From Alphaproteobacteria bacterium (GTDB taxonomy: Bacteria > Pseudomonadota > Alphaproteobacteria > Micavibrionales > Micavibrionaceae): DNA of 42,506 bases. The notes beneath the pieces were generated by a model. It was not told where the DNA came from. It ran no database searches and saw nothing but the letters and a program-made list of their open reading frames with translations. The stretch spans positions 1 through 42,506 of the forward strand of contig JAACPE010000008.1 in NCBI GenBank assembly GCA_009995595.1, written 5' to 3'. How positions within the stretch are numbered: position 1 is the stretch's first letter; each line of letters begins with the position of its first letter. The translations under genes and the position numbers were made by a program. Shown here in pieces: positions 23,901 through 34,993 of the stretch.

Positions 23901-25253
23901 TTACGCGTATTGCTGAACGGCGGCGCAGACATGATCCACAGCTTCATTCACAAGGGTTAAGTCCTGCCCTTCGGCCATCACCCTAATAAGGGGCTCTGTC
24001 CCTGACGCGCGCACCAGAAGACGCCCATCATTAGAGAGCTTGGTTTCTGCCTCGCTGATTGCTTGCTTGACGCTGACCTCATCGAGGGGCTTGCCACTCG
24101 CATAGGTTACATTTTTCAGCACTTGCGGATAAGGGTCAAAAACATGACAAACCGCGCTCACTTTTTTTCCAGACTCTTTGACCGCCGCCAAAACCTGAAG
24201 CGCCGCAAGCAAACCATCGCCTGTTGTCCCAAAATCACTCAAGACAATATGCCCTGATTGCTCTCCGCCTAGATTGAAATCACCTTCACGCATTTTTTCA
24301 ACGACATACCGATCCCCCACAGCAGTACGCAGCAGATGAATATCTTGCGATTGTAAAAACTTCTCTAGGCCCAAATTCGACATCACAGTGGCAACAACGG
24401 TGTTGTTTTTCAAAAAGCCTTGGCGCTGCTTCATCACCGCGAGCAAGGCCATCAGTTGATCTCCATCAACCACATCACCTTTTTCATCGACCACAATAAG
24501 ACGGTCTGCATCGCCATCAAGGGCAATACCAATATCCGCACCGGTTTCAATCACTGTCTCTTGCAGATTTTTCGTTGATGTCGCGCCATATCCATCATTG
24601 ATATTACGGCCATTGGGCTTATCACCGATTTTAATCAAATCCGCTTCCAACTCCCACAGCACTTGGGGGGCGACTTTATACGCCGCCCCATGGGCGCAAT
24701 CTATGACAATTTTCATACCCTCAAGCGTCTCTCCTTTAGGGAAGCTTCGCTTGATATATTCTACATAACGTCCGGGCGCGTCATCAAGACGGCTGGCCTT
24801 ACCGAGCTTATCTGCTGGCGGCAAAATACTCTCAAGGTCTTGGTCAATAGCGGCTTCAATCGCCAGTTCAATGTCATCAGAAAGCTTATACCCATCTGAC
24901 CCAAAAAGCTTAATGCCATTATCCTGATACGGGTTATGGGACGCCGAAATCATCACACCAATATCCGCGCGCAATGTACTGGTCAAACGTGCCACCGCCG
25001 GTGTCGGAATAGGGCCAGTTAAAATAACATCCATCCCCATGGAAACAAAACCAGACGCCATCGCTTGCTCTAACATATACCCTGAAAGGCGGGTGTCTTT
25101 ACCAATCACAACACGGTTCATCGGCTTGCCTTGACTTCGCGCCCGCATCACATGCGCCGCCGCCATTGCAACCTTAAGCGCCATCCCGGCGGTCATCGGA
25201 AATTTATTCGCCGTCCCGCGAATACCATCAGTGCCAAAATATTGCCGTGTCAT
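23901..25253 (-). CDS. glmM: Phosphoglucosamine mutase
   Basis: GlmM converts glucosamine-6-phosphate to glucosamine-1-phosphate, feeding UDP-GlcNAc for peptidoglycan and lipopolysaccharide. The 450-residue length is typical. Motifs are FGTDGIRG at the N-terminus, the phosphoserine loop [14 protein letters not shown] (about 102-115), the metal-binding loop [14 protein letters not shown], the sugar-binding LGGEQSGH and the phosphate-binding [14 protein letters not shown] near the end. All active-site loops are intact. It lies 33 nt after ftsH on the same strand, an ftsH-glmM order seen in many proteobacteria. Confidence 0.97.
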   Translation of the reverse strand: MTRQYFGTDGIRGTANKFPMTAGMALKVAMAAAHVMRARSQGKPMNRVVIGKDTRLSGYMLEQAMASGFVSMGMDVILTGPIPTPAVARLTSTLRADIGVMISASHNPYQDNGIKLFGSDGYKLSDDIELAIEAAIDQDLESILPPADKLGKASRLDDAPGRYVEYIKRSFPKGETLEGMKIVIDCAHGAAYKVAPQVLWELEADLIKIGDKPNGRNINDGYGATSTKNLQETVIETGADIGIALDGDADRLIVVDEKGDVVDGDQLMALLAVMKQRQGFLKNNTVVATVMSNLGLEKFLQSQDIHLLRTAVGDRYVVEKMREGDFNLGGEQSGHIVLSDFGTTGDGLLAALQVLAAVKESGKKVSAVCHVFDPYPQVLKNVTYASGKPLDEVSVKQAISEAETKLSNDGRLLVRASGTEPLIRVMAEGQDLTLVNEAVDHVCAAVQQYA

Positions 25254-25286
25254 TGAAAAACCTATCGTGAAATAATGTATCGGATT

Positions 25287-27191
<1,905 letters not shown>

Positions 27192-27329
27192 GTCTTTTCC
27201 TTATGAAAATTTTACAAAACGATAGTGCTATTATCCTCATGAAACCTACGCCTTTTAGCAAAAAAAGCAAGCATTTCTGCGCGATTTAGCCATTATTGCA
27301 GATTAATAAACTGTAAGGATAAAAGGCTT

Positions 27330-28085
27330 TTACGGCAAAAGAATGTCTGAAATCGCATCCTCATCACCCAAATCATCGACCGCCCCGCCTGTTTGATCAT
27401 CCTCTTGTAACGATATCTCATCACGCGGCGGATTTATTGCGGGTAAATTAAGCGGCTTTATTTCGGGCGGTAGCGGTTTTTCTTTTTGCCTGTCTGCTTT
27501 TTCATAGATGATGGTCATCCCAATCTTAAAAAGCTCTTTTTGCGCCAGCGCGACTTTGGCAACTGTCCCCTCTTTGAAAAAACCCAGATGCACCTCTACC
27601 TGCCCTTCTAAGAGGGCAAAGCGCCATTCTTCAGGGTAATTCCTACGTGCATTATTCTTCCAGATAAATTCCTCGCGTATCGGCGCGCCGAATTCTTTTT
27701 CCAAATCAATTTGCTCCTCAAGAAGCAAATCAAACCATTTTTGCGCGTTGGGATGCTGCTCATAAATATCAATCTGCCCCCGCACCAATTTATTATCCTC
27801 AAACTCATAACTGATTATGCTCTGTCTACCGCGGTAACGAATTTGATAAAACAGCGCATTCTCAACCTCTTGAAGAAACGGGGTGCGCTTTTTATATTCC
27901 AGCTCCTTGACCGCCTCCATCGGCACGCCCCAGACATAATCGCCAAAATCTCCCTCTAAATAGGTCAATTTTTTAAAGTTTTCAGGAAACCGATCAATAA
28001 ACTGCGCCTGTACAGATGCCCCGCCCATCATTATAAAAAGGGCGAGGATAATAATCTTTGGCGCGATGTAGTTAATCAATCTCAT
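27330..28085 (-). CDS. Hypothetical periplasmic protein (251 aa)
   Basis: An N-terminal signal peptide of about 27 residues (IAPKIIILALFIMMGGASVQ, then AQ) points to export. The mature part is mixed alpha/beta with repeated aromatic and charged segments (YVWGVPMEAVKELEYKKR, FYQIRYRGRQSIISYEF, WRFALLEGQVEVHLGFF) and ends in an acidic Pro-rich tail. The W-G-V-P start of the mature domain resembles small periplasmic domains annotated only as hypothetical. The gene overlaps the end of tilS by 14 nt and is followed by a 138-base gap before ftsH, so it is translated with tilS. I propose no function. Confidence 0.75.
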   Translation of the reverse strand: MRLINYIAPKIIILALFIMMGGASVQAQFIDRFPENFKKLTYLEGDFGDYVWGVPMEAVKELEYKKRTPFLQEVENALFYQIRYRGRQSIISYEFEDNKLVRGQIDIYEQHPNAQKWFDLLLEEQIDLEKEFGAPIREEFIWKNNARRNYPEEWRFALLEGQVEVHLGFFKEGTVAKVALAQKELFKIGMTIIYEKADRQKEKPLPPEIKPLNLPAINPPRDEISLQEDDQTGGAVDDLGDEDAISDILLP

Positions 28086-29073
28086 GTTCTTGCTCTATCA
28101 ATAATGCCCTCTTTTTAGGGTCAAACGCAAATAGACAATTGCCAAGACTGCGACGTTTCATCGCCTCCCCCTTTTGAATATGACGTTTTATCTCTTCAAA
28201 CAACGCTTCAGCCTTTTCAAGGCGCACACCATACTCATCATGCTGCCTGAATTGATGAATGATTTTCAAAATAACCCGCAGGCCAATTTCATCCGGCCAG
28301 CCTCTAAATTTCTCACTATCAATCCGGATCCTATTGGCCGCCTCTCTACAGGCAAGCTCATCAAAGGCTTGATCCGTGATAAACTCAAGCGCCTTTTTGG
28401 CACGCGCCACTCTCTTGCTCAAACTGGCCGCCCGCTTTGACGAAAACCCCTCTTCCTCCAGCGCCTGTTCAATTTGCCGAAGGCGCGGGCGCAGATATCT
28501 ATCATTTTCATTGCTCGGGTCTTGCACATAATTAATTTTCTGATCCGCGCAATACGCCACAATATCGGCTTTGGTTACCTCCAACAAAGGCCGCGCAATA
28601 ACTAAATTTTCATTATAATCAATTATATCTTGCATCCCTGTTAAGCCATCAAGTCCGCTCCCTTTGGCAAGGCGTATCAAAAGCGTTTCGCGCTGATCAT
28701 CTTGGTGATGGGCAACAAATAAAACAGATAGGCCTTGCACCTGGCAAAGATCAGCCATCAGAGCATACCGCGCCTTTCGCGCCTCTTGCATCACGGCTGT
28801 ATTGGGCTTTTCTCCTTCCCATTTCAGGGCATGATGAACCATGTTTTTATAATCCGCGCACCATGTTTTCACCACTGCAATCTCATCAGCAGAGCTTGAG
28901 CGAAGCCCATGATCAACACTTAAAACATGAATCATTTTATCGGGGAAGATATGCGCCAGACCCTGCGCCAGTGCCATACTATCAGGGCCACCAGACACCC
29001 CAACGGCAAGCGCATTATGCTTAGCCATATTGGGATTATCATCGAAAAACTGATAAAGTGTCTTTTGAATCAA
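28072..29073 (-). CDS. tilS: tRNA(Ile)-lysidine synthase
   Basis: TilS attaches lysine to C34 of the CAU-anticodon isoleucine tRNA, switching it from AUG to AUA decoding. The PP-loop ATPase motif GVSGGPDS is at residues 25-32, followed by SVDHGLR and VAHHQDDQRETLLIRLAKGSGLDGL, the conserved N-terminal-domain blocks. The 333-residue protein lacks most of the C-terminal tRNA-binding domains of the longer E. coli enzyme, as is common for compact versions. It lies 30 nt after cpoB. Confidence 0.95.
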   Translation of the reverse strand: MIQKTLYQFFDDNPNMAKHNALAVGVSGGPDSMALAQGLAHIFPDKMIHVLSVDHGLRSSSADEIAVVKTWCADYKNMVHHALKWEGEKPNTAVMQEARKARYALMADLCQVQGLSVLFVAHHQDDQRETLLIRLAKGSGLDGLTGMQDIIDYNENLVIARPLLEVTKADIVAYCADQKINYVQDPSNENDRYLRPRLRQIEQALEEEGFSSKRAASLSKRVARAKKALEFITDQAFDELACREAANRIRIDSEKFRGWPDEIGLRVILKIIHQFRQHDEYGVRLEKAEALFEEIKRHIQKGEAMKRRSLGNCLFAFDPKKRALLIEQEHEID

Positions 29074-29103
29074 GGCCGAACTCCTCTTATGAATAAGAGC
29101 GCG

Positions 29104-30057
29104 TTACGACCCGCAACCAAGGCGTTCCATTTCCTGTACGCCGCGACTTAAAACAGGACCAGGGCCATCAGCGTGTTTTTTCGGCAACTGCCCAAGCGCC
29201 ACGCACGCATCTTCGGTTTTACCCAACGCCGCCAAAGAAACGCCCAGCTTTAACAAATTATCAGGTGATTTTGGACTATCAGGATAAGAGCGATACCCTT
29301 CGGCAAAAGTACGCGCCGCCTTATCAAAATTGCCCTGCACATAGAATGTTTCACCAAGCCAGTATTTCGCGTTTGAGGCCAAGACATGGTCTTTATGAAC
29401 CGCCAAGAAATCTTCAAATCCCTTTTGCGCCTGTGCGTAACTCTCATTTTTCAAATCTGCAAAGGCTTGTTCATATTGCAATGTCGGATCCCCTTCACCG
29501 CTATTGCCAGTAGACAAAGTTTGCATACGCGCGGGGATTTGACCGCCCAAAACACTTGTCCCAATTTGCGATGGTGTATTGCTCGCAACAGGCTGTGGCA
29601 AACCTGCATCATTTTGGATTGCGCCTTGCGTACTTGAGAAAACGCGGGTTCTTTCATTTTGTACAGGCGCGGCACTCGCAGAGTTTTGCGCGGCTTGCAC
29701 GGCGTTCATCTGGTTTTGAATTTGATTGATTTGATATTGCTGTTCTTCAATACGTCCCGTCAACTCGCGAATTTGAGTCTCCAATTGCTGCAAACGAATT
29801 TCACCGTTGGCGATATTGCGGGCCGCCTCTTGCGCCGCCGCCTCATCGGGCATTTGCGTCAAAACAGGTTTCTCGCCCCGATACACGGCGCGGTTTAAGG
29901 TATCAAGCTCATTTTCCAAACGATTAAGCCGATTCAGCACATCATTAGACTGCGCATAAACGCCCGTAATAGGGGCGGCTGTATAAACAACCCCTGATAA
30001 AGAAAGGCACAGAAGCGTGTGCCCCCATGCCTTTTTTGTCTTCTTAAAATTCATCAT
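29104..30057 (-). CDS. cpoB: Tol-Pal system protein CpoB (YbgF)
   Basis: CpoB is a periplasmic protein that links the Tol-Pal machine to peptidoglycan synthesis during division. This 317-residue copy has a signal peptide ending near VYAQ, a coiled coil with heptads from about 40 to 115 (LNRLENELDTL, then LRQLETQIRELTGRIEEQQYQINQIQNQM-like), a Ser/Gln-rich linker, and C-terminal TPR repeats from about 195 (YEQAFADLKNESYAQAQKGFEDF and AKYWLGETFYVQGNFDKAARTF). The CpoB TPR pattern and its position next to pal are diagnostic. Confidence 0.93.
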   Translation of the reverse strand: MMNFKKTKKAWGHTLLCLSLSGVVYTAAPITGVYAQSNDVLNRLNRLENELDTLNRAVYRGEKPVLTQMPDEAAAQEAARNIANGEIRLQQLETQIRELTGRIEEQQYQINQIQNQMNAVQAAQNSASAAPVQNERTRVFSSTQGAIQNDAGLPQPVASNTPSQIGTSVLGGQIPARMQTLSTGNSGEGDPTLQYEQAFADLKNESYAQAQKGFEDFLAVHKDHVLASNAKYWLGETFYVQGNFDKAARTFAEGYRSYPDSPKSPDNLLKLGVSLAALGKTEDACVALGQLPKKHADGPGPVLSRGVQEMERLGCGS

Positions 30058-30107
30058 TGCCTAATCTTAAGATGCTGATACCAACATCTTTCCTAAGTGT
30101 TTTAGGG

Positions 30108-30644
30108 TTACTGAATACGTGTCATACCACGGCGGTTTTGTGACCATGCTGATGGCCCATCGCCAATAACAGCAGGCTGCTCTTTACCATAGCTGATTGT
30201 GTTCAGACGGCGTGGGTCAACCCCCAATGAAACGAGATAGTTTTTAATCGCGTTTGCACGGCTTTCACCAAGCGCCAAGTTATACTCACGTGTTCCACGC
30301 TCGTCGGCATGACCTTCGATTGTAACATTTAATGATGAGTAGTTATTCAACCATCTGGCTTGTGATTCCGCAATCATACGGGCTTCACTGTTCAGGCTGT
30401 AGCTATCTGTATCAAAAAGGATACGGTCCCCTGCATTGATTGCAAAATCTTGCGCGCTGCCTGGAACAACAGATCCATCGACGCCGCCAACACTTGACCC
30501 ATCAAAACCTGACCCATCAGGATAACCTACACCATCGCGCTCACTTAAGACCGCACCGGATGAATCCCCTAAATCTTTGTCTTTGCTCGAACAGGCTACG
30601 ACACTCACACTGAGTAACATTATAAATAAAACACGGACAAGCAT
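30108..30644 (-). CDS. pal: Peptidoglycan-associated lipoprotein Pal
   Basis: Pal is the outer-membrane lipoprotein of the Tol-Pal system and binds peptidoglycan through its OmpA-like domain. The 178-residue precursor has lipobox VVAC (C18), a Gly/Ser/Asp-rich linker of about 45 residues and the OmpA-C domain (ILFDTDSYSLNSEA, then LNVTIEGHADERGTREYN and GESRANAIKNYLVSLGV). The key peptidoglycan-contact residues in GHADERG are present. cpoB follows 50 nt downstream, but tolQRAB are not upstream: the next gene upstream is an unrelated SirB1-like gene. Confidence 0.97.
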   Translation of the reverse strand: MLVRVLFIMLLSVSVVACSSKDKDLGDSSGAVLSERDGVGYPDGSGFDGSSVGGVDGSVVPGSAQDFAINAGDRILFDTDSYSLNSEARMIAESQARWLNNYSSLNVTIEGHADERGTREYNLALGESRANAIKNYLVSLGVDPRRLNTISYGKEQPAVIGDGPSAWSQNRRGMTRIQ

Positions 30645-30801
30645 TATGACTCCTTATAAAAAAATAACCTGTTTGAAAACGCACGAATCGCACGTTGATT
30701 GGCACTATTAATATGACGAGAATACAGCGCTGGCAAGAGGCTACATAACAATACCTCCGTCTTTCCACATATTTGCCTTAATTGGAGGGCGTTTAGCCAC
30801 G

Positions 30802-31656
30802 TTACGTCAAATTATTTTGAATTTCACGTAAAAAAATCTCCGCCTCATATCGGTCTGGGCCTGCTGGCGCTTTGGCGATATACTCTTCTAATTGCTCAAT
30901 CGCCTTTTTAAGCTGCCCCGTGCGCGCATTCAAAACACCAGAATCAAGAAGCAAGCGATATTCATCAGGATCAATTTTCTGCAGCGCCTCAACGGTATTG
31001 AGCGCACCCTTATAATCTTCGGCCTCAATCTGACGCAGCTTGATATTATTTTGAAGTCTCACAAGCATTTGCCGCTTCGTGCTCGCCTCAAAATACGCTG
31101 TCGATAATTCTGCCTTCTCCCCTATAAGCTTTTTAAGCATCTGGCGTAAATCTGGCGCTTGCATCATTTTACACCCATCAAACGGATCAAAAACAAGGCG
31201 CTCGCCATGATGGTCAAGGCGGCAAATCACATGCGCGGGAAAAGAGAGCGCTCTCACATCAAATCCCACCGCCTGACCGACATGCACATAAAGTATAGCC
31301 AGCGCAATCGGTAAGCCTTTGCGCCGTTCAATCACACGAATGATATTGGCATTTTGCAAATCATCATAAGTCTGCAGATCCCCGCGATATTCATGTTCAT
31401 CCGCAATAACATGTTTAAGCGCCGCAAGGCGCGTTCCCGCATCATCCGCACTTCCTGCTGTCATAAGCGCTTCAAAACGGGCTTTCGTTTGCACAATCAT
31501 TTTCTCTATATGATGGTAATATTTTTCAACCGATAAATCGGGACTGTCTTGCGCCGCCAAAGAAATAGCCGCCATGACCAAGTCAAGATCTGCATCAGGC
31601 AAGCCGCCGACCTTAAACATGTACTCCCGAATAGCAGATGACTTAATAGCGGGCAT
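30802..31656 (-). CDS. SirB1 family (transglutaminase-like and TPR) protein
   Basis: This is 284 residues from ATG 31656, which has GGAG five bases upstream; the longer open frame to 31716 would overlap the BON gene further. The N-terminal transglutaminase-like region (about 25-170) contains NANIIRVIERRKGLPIALAILYVHVGQAVGFDVRALSFPAHV, the SirB1 core, with its Pro-Ile-Ala-Leu and Phe-Pro-x-His marks. The C-terminal 90 residues are TPR-like (DPDEYRLLLDSGVLNARTGQLKKAIEQLEEYI). The catalytic cysteine of true transglutaminases is not evident, so activity is unknown. It overlaps the BON gene by 14 nt. Confidence 0.85.
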   Translation of the reverse strand: MPAIKSSAIREYMFKVGGLPDADLDLVMAAISLAAQDSPDLSVEKYYHHIEKMIVQTKARFEALMTAGSADDAGTRLAALKHVIADEHEYRGDLQTYDDLQNANIIRVIERRKGLPIALAILYVHVGQAVGFDVRALSFPAHVICRLDHHGERLVFDPFDGCKMMQAPDLRQMLKKLIGEKAELSTAYFEASTKRQMLVRLQNNIKLRQIEAEDYKGALNTVEALQKIDPDEYRLLLDSGVLNARTGQLKKAIEQLEEYIAKAPAGPDRYEAEIFLREIQNNLT

Positions 31657-32293
31657 CGTCTCCATAGGTATTATTTTCTGCAGCCAGCGGATCAGGCTTA
31701 ATGTCCTCACCAGCAAATTTGACGTAGCTTACAACTTGTTTTACATTCGATATGGTTCGTGCCGTTTCGATGACTCGGTTAAGCTCCGCCTGACTTTGCG
31801 CATAACCCATCAAGTAAACAACTCCTTGCACTGTATCAATTGAGTAATTGATAGATTGCACCCCGCGGTCAATTGTAATGGCTGTTCTCAGGCGTGACGT
31901 AATCCATTTATCACGCACAAATCCCGTAAAGCCCTCACTATCGGCCACGCGAATTTCATTAATAACCTGCTTCACACCCTTGACCTGCCACGCAAGGCGA
32001 ACGGCCTCAACGCGGTGATTGGGGTCTTGGACAACGCCCGTTATCAACACACGCCCCTGCTCCACCGTGGTCGATAATTTCCCAAACGTGCTAACATCAT
32101 AATTAAGCCACGCGTCATTAATTTTGGCTTTAATCACCGTATCACTAACCGCGCCGCTAATGCCGCCTTCTTGCGCGGCGGCAATCCCCGTGCTCGCAGC
32201 GGCACCAACGGCAAGTCCCGTCACTGTACAACCCTGAAGCGCAAACGCACTAAGTGAAACTGTCGCTATAATAAGGGGTAATTTATAAGACAT
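31643..32293 (-). CDS. BON-domain outer-membrane lipoprotein (DolP/YraP-like)
   Basis: I start this at ATG 32293, giving a lipoprotein signal MSYKLPLIIATVSLSAFALQGC with lipobox LQGC. The upstream in-frame ATG at 32359 lies inside yraN. Two BON domains follow (DTVIKAKINDAWLNYDVSTFGKLSTTVEQGRVLITGVV at about 50-105 and DKWITSRLRTAITIDRGVQSINYSIDTVQGVVYLMGYA at about 130-190). E. coli DolP, encoded next to yraN, has the same two-BON lipoprotein plan and supports outer-membrane integrity. The neighbouring yraN, rsmI and lpoA-like genes strengthen the assignment. Confidence 0.88.
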   Translation of the reverse strand: MSYKLPLIIATVSLSAFALQGCTVTGLAVGAAASTGIAAAQEGGISGAVSDTVIKAKINDAWLNYDVSTFGKLSTTVEQGRVLITGVVQDPNHRVEAVRLAWQVKGVKQVINEIRVADSEGFTGFVRDKWITSRLRTAITIDRGVQSINYSIDTVQGVVYLMGYAQSQAELNRVIETARTISNVKQVVSYVKFAGEDIKPDPLAAENNTYGDDARY

Positions 32294-32336
32294 GAGGTAT
32301 CCATTTATTATTAAGATGAAAAATTGAGTAAAAAGA

Positions 32337-32729
32337 TTATGGCTCGATTTGCCATGCATTGTCTATATGTGTGACTGTGTTACCTGCCGATAATGGCGAT
32401 TGAATGGCAATCACATCAAATCGTAAATCACATTGATTCGCCGCTTCACACTCTGATAAGAAAAAAAGCGCCGCATTTGCAATACGCATTTTCATTTTGG
32501 GCGTGATGGATTGAAGCGCCTGTTCTACAGTTACTCTCGCTTTAACCTCAATAAACGCAATCACATTTTTCTGACGGGCAATAATATCAATCTCTCCATA
32601 TTTGGTTTTATACCGCTCGGATAAAATCTCATACCCATTGGCTTGTAGATATTTGACAGCTTGCGCTTCGCCAGCGACCCCGCGATCATAAGTGCGCTCT
32701 TTTTGGCCTAATCTCTTGGTCAAGGCCAT
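32337..32729 (-). CDS. yraN: YraN family (UPF0102) protein
   Basis: This 130-residue protein has the YraN nuclease-like fold. After AGEAQAVKYLQANGYEIL come the conserved KYGEIDIIAR and VIAFIEVKAR segments, whose D/E..E.K residues match the metal site of Holliday-junction-resolvase-like nucleases. The biological role is not established for the family. It lies 5 nt after the rsmI stop and before the BON lipoprotein, in the conserved rsmI/yraN/dolP neighbourhood. Confidence 0.92.
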   Translation of the reverse strand: MALTKRLGQKERTYDRGVAGEAQAVKYLQANGYEILSERYKTKYGEIDIIARQKNVIAFIEVKARVTVEQALQSITPKMKMRIANAALFFLSECEAANQCDLRFDVIAIQSPLSAGNTVTHIDNAWQIEP

Positions 32730-32734
32730 TTCGC

Positions 32735-33607
32735 TTATTTACTCGCGAGCTTTAACGCCAGCGTATAAATCGCCCGCTTGGGCTTGCCTGACGCCTTGGC
32801 AACCATCTCCGCCGCATCACGCACAGACATCGTTTCCAGCGCTTTTATAATTTGCTGCTCAAGGCTTTCCGTTGACACAACAACCTCACCTTTGGGTGCA
32901 ATCACCACAACAATCTCACCCTTAGGCGGGCCATTTTCGGTGTAATGCGCGATCACTTCTGAGAGCATACCACGGCGCACTTCTTCAAACATCTTGGTCA
33001 GCTCGCGCGTGACCGCCACTTCACGGTCTCCAAGAACTTGCATCATATCGGTCAAACTATCTGCCAAGCGCGGTCCTGTTTCATAAATCACAAGAGATCC
33101 CGGCGCGTCCGCCCACGCCTGAAGCGCCGTAATACGCGCCGCCGATTTTGGCGGTAAAAACCCAAGGAAGGAAAACTGGTTTGTTGGCAATCCAGAGAGC
33201 TGCACGCCACATAAAGCCGCGCTTGGCCCCGGCACAGAGGTAATATGCAAGCCCGCTTCAATCGCAAGGCGCACCAACTTATATCCCGGATCAGAAATAA
33301 GCGGCGTGCCCGCATCACTTAAAATAGCAACCGCCTGCCCGCTTTGCACGGCGGCGATAATATTTTCGCGCTGTTTATCACTACTATGGTCATTATAAAC
33401 CTGCATCGGTTTTTTAAACCCATAAGCCCGAAGGAGCTTGCCTGTGACCCTAGTATCCTCACAAAGCACGATATCCGCGCCATTAAGCGTATCAAGGGCG
33501 CGAAATGTAATATCGCGCAAATTGCCAATCGGCGTAGCAATCAAATAAAGACCGGGTTTTAAATCACCATTAGGCTTACCGAGAGCAATAAAGTCATCAG
33601 GGTTCAT
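32735..33607 (-). CDS. rsmI: 16S rRNA 2'-O-methyltransferase RsmI
   Basis: RsmI methylates the 2'-O of C1402 in 16S rRNA. Residues after the start read MNPDDFIALGKPNGDLKPGL, then YLIATPIGNLRDITFRALDTLNGADIVLCEDTR, with the tetrapyrrole-methylase SAM-binding signature. SDAGTPLISDPGYKLVR and VPGPSA follow. The frame is open up to ATG 33727 (330 residues). I prefer the ATG at 33607 (290 residues), which is preceded by GGAAG, gives the usual family length and leaves room for a promoter divergent from the lipoprotein gene. The extra 40 residues are low-complexity. Confidence 0.92.
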   Translation of the reverse strand: MNPDDFIALGKPNGDLKPGLYLIATPIGNLRDITFRALDTLNGADIVLCEDTRVTGKLLRAYGFKKPMQVYNDHSSDKQRENIIAAVQSGQAVAILSDAGTPLISDPGYKLVRLAIEAGLHITSVPGPSAALCGVQLSGLPTNQFSFLGFLPPKSAARITALQAWADAPGSLVIYETGPRLADSLTDMMQVLGDREVAVTRELTKMFEEVRRGMLSEVIAHYTENGPPKGEIVVVIAPKGEVVVSTESLEQQIIKALETMSVRDAAEMVAKASGKPKRAIYTLALKLASK

Positions 33608-33751
33608 ATCATCTTCCGCCGTTTGCGTTTGCGCCGCTGGGCTCACCTTATTGACGATAGGTTGTGACCCATTTCGGGAAACCTCTTGTGAAGGCGCAGT
33701 ATTATTTTGTAAGGTGCTTTTGATCATAACACTTTAATAGATAGCAGGCCT

Positions 33752-34987
33752 ATGCTCGAAATTCACCGTCTTTCTTATGTTATCCTCTTATTTACTGCGC
33801 TCATTCTGTCAGGCGCCCTGTTGAGCGGCTGTAGTGAAAGCCTTCGCGCCGCCAAAACATGGGAAAATGCCTTGCCGAATGATCCCAATGATCCGACATC
33901 TAACAGGCCTAAAGAAATCGAAATCACGCGTATCAATCCGCTTGATAACAATAATATGCCCCGCCAAGCGGCCTTACCCGCCGTCAAAGTAGGCATCCTC
34001 CTTCCTTTATCCGGGCAAAACGCCGCGCTTGGCAATTCTATGTTACAGGCCGCGCAAATGGCTCTGTTCGAAATGGGCTATGAGAATTTTGAACTCATCC
34101 CCCGTGATACAAAAGGAAACGCATCGGGCGCCTCCGCCGCCGCGCAATCAGCAATTGATAATGGCGCGCAAATTCTGCTCGGCCCTGTCTTTGCCGATTC
34201 TGTGCGCGCCGCAAAAGCTGCTGCCGCGCCGCGCCGTATTAATGTGATTGCTTTTTCAACTGACTGGACACTCGCGGGCGATAACGCCTTTCTCATGGGC
34301 TTCATGCCCTTTGCTCAAGTGGAGCGCGTCACCGCATACGCCGTCCAAAAAGGCCATAAAAACTTTGGGCTTATCGCCCCGATGGATAAATACGGCGACG
34401 CCGCCGCCAAAGAGTTTGAAAAAAATGTTCTGGGCAGTGGCAATCAAATCACCCGACAACTCCGCTTTGTTTCTGGCACAAATGATTTATCCACGCAAAT
34501 TGAAGCCTTTGCTCAAAACCCCGCCCCCATGGACGCGGTCTTTATTCCTGTTGGCGGCTTAACAGCTGAAACAATCGCGAGCACCTTAAGCTTTCATGGC
34601 ATCACCCCCGATAAGGCCATCCGCATCGGCACGGGGCTATGGGAAGATGATCGCCTCGCCCGCGAGAAAAATTTAAGCGGCGCTATTTTTGCTGGCCCGT
34701 CCCCACGTATGCATAGCGAGTTTGAACGCCGCTACCAAAATCTATACAACGAAAAACCAGTGCGCCTTGCCTCGCTTGCTTATGATGCAACGGCGCTCAC
34801 GGCTGTTCTTGCCAAATCGGGCAATGCGTCTTTTGACCGCGCTGCGATTATGAACCGCAATGGTTTTATCGGGACAGATGGTATTTTCAGATTTAAATCT
34901 AATGGCCTTGTTGATCGCGGATTATCGGTTATGGAATACAAACGCGGCGCCATCATCGAAGTAGCGCCCGCGCCGACAAGGTTTTAA
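33752..34987 (+). CDS. LpoA/YraM-like penicillin-binding protein activator lipoprotein
   Basis: This 411-residue lipoprotein has lipobox LSGC near residue 27 and then a periplasmic-binding-protein fold. KVGILLPLSGQNAALGNSMLQAAQMALFEM is the start of a Leu/Ile/Val-binding type domain, ILLGPVFADSVRAA and FGLIAPMDKYGDAAAKEF continue it, and LASLAYDATALTAVL lies near the end. In E. coli, LpoA has this C-terminal fold and activates penicillin-binding protein 1A. This copy lacks the long TPR N-terminal domain of E. coli LpoA, so it may be an activator or a solute-binding relative. The divergent rsmI and nearby yraN/BON genes match the yraL-yraM-yraN-yraP order. Confidence 0.85.
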   Translation: MLEIHRLSYVILLFTALILSGALLSGCSESLRAAKTWENALPNDPNDPTSNRPKEIEITRINPLDNNNMPRQAALPAVKVGILLPLSGQNAALGNSMLQAAQMALFEMGYENFELIPRDTKGNASGASAAAQSAIDNGAQILLGPVFADSVRAAKAAAAPRRINVIAFSTDWTLAGDNAFLMGFMPFAQVERVTAYAVQKGHKNFGLIAPMDKYGDAAAKEFEKNVLGSGNQITRQLRFVSGTNDLSTQIEAFAQNPAPMDAVFIPVGGLTAETIASTLSFHGITPDKAIRIGTGLWEDDRLAREKNLSGAIFAGPSPRMHSEFERRYQNLYNEKPVRLASLAYDATALTAVLAKSGNASFDRAAIMNRNGFIGTDGIFRFKSNGLVDRGLSVMEYKRGAIIEVAPAPTRF

Positions 34988-34993
34988 TAAACC

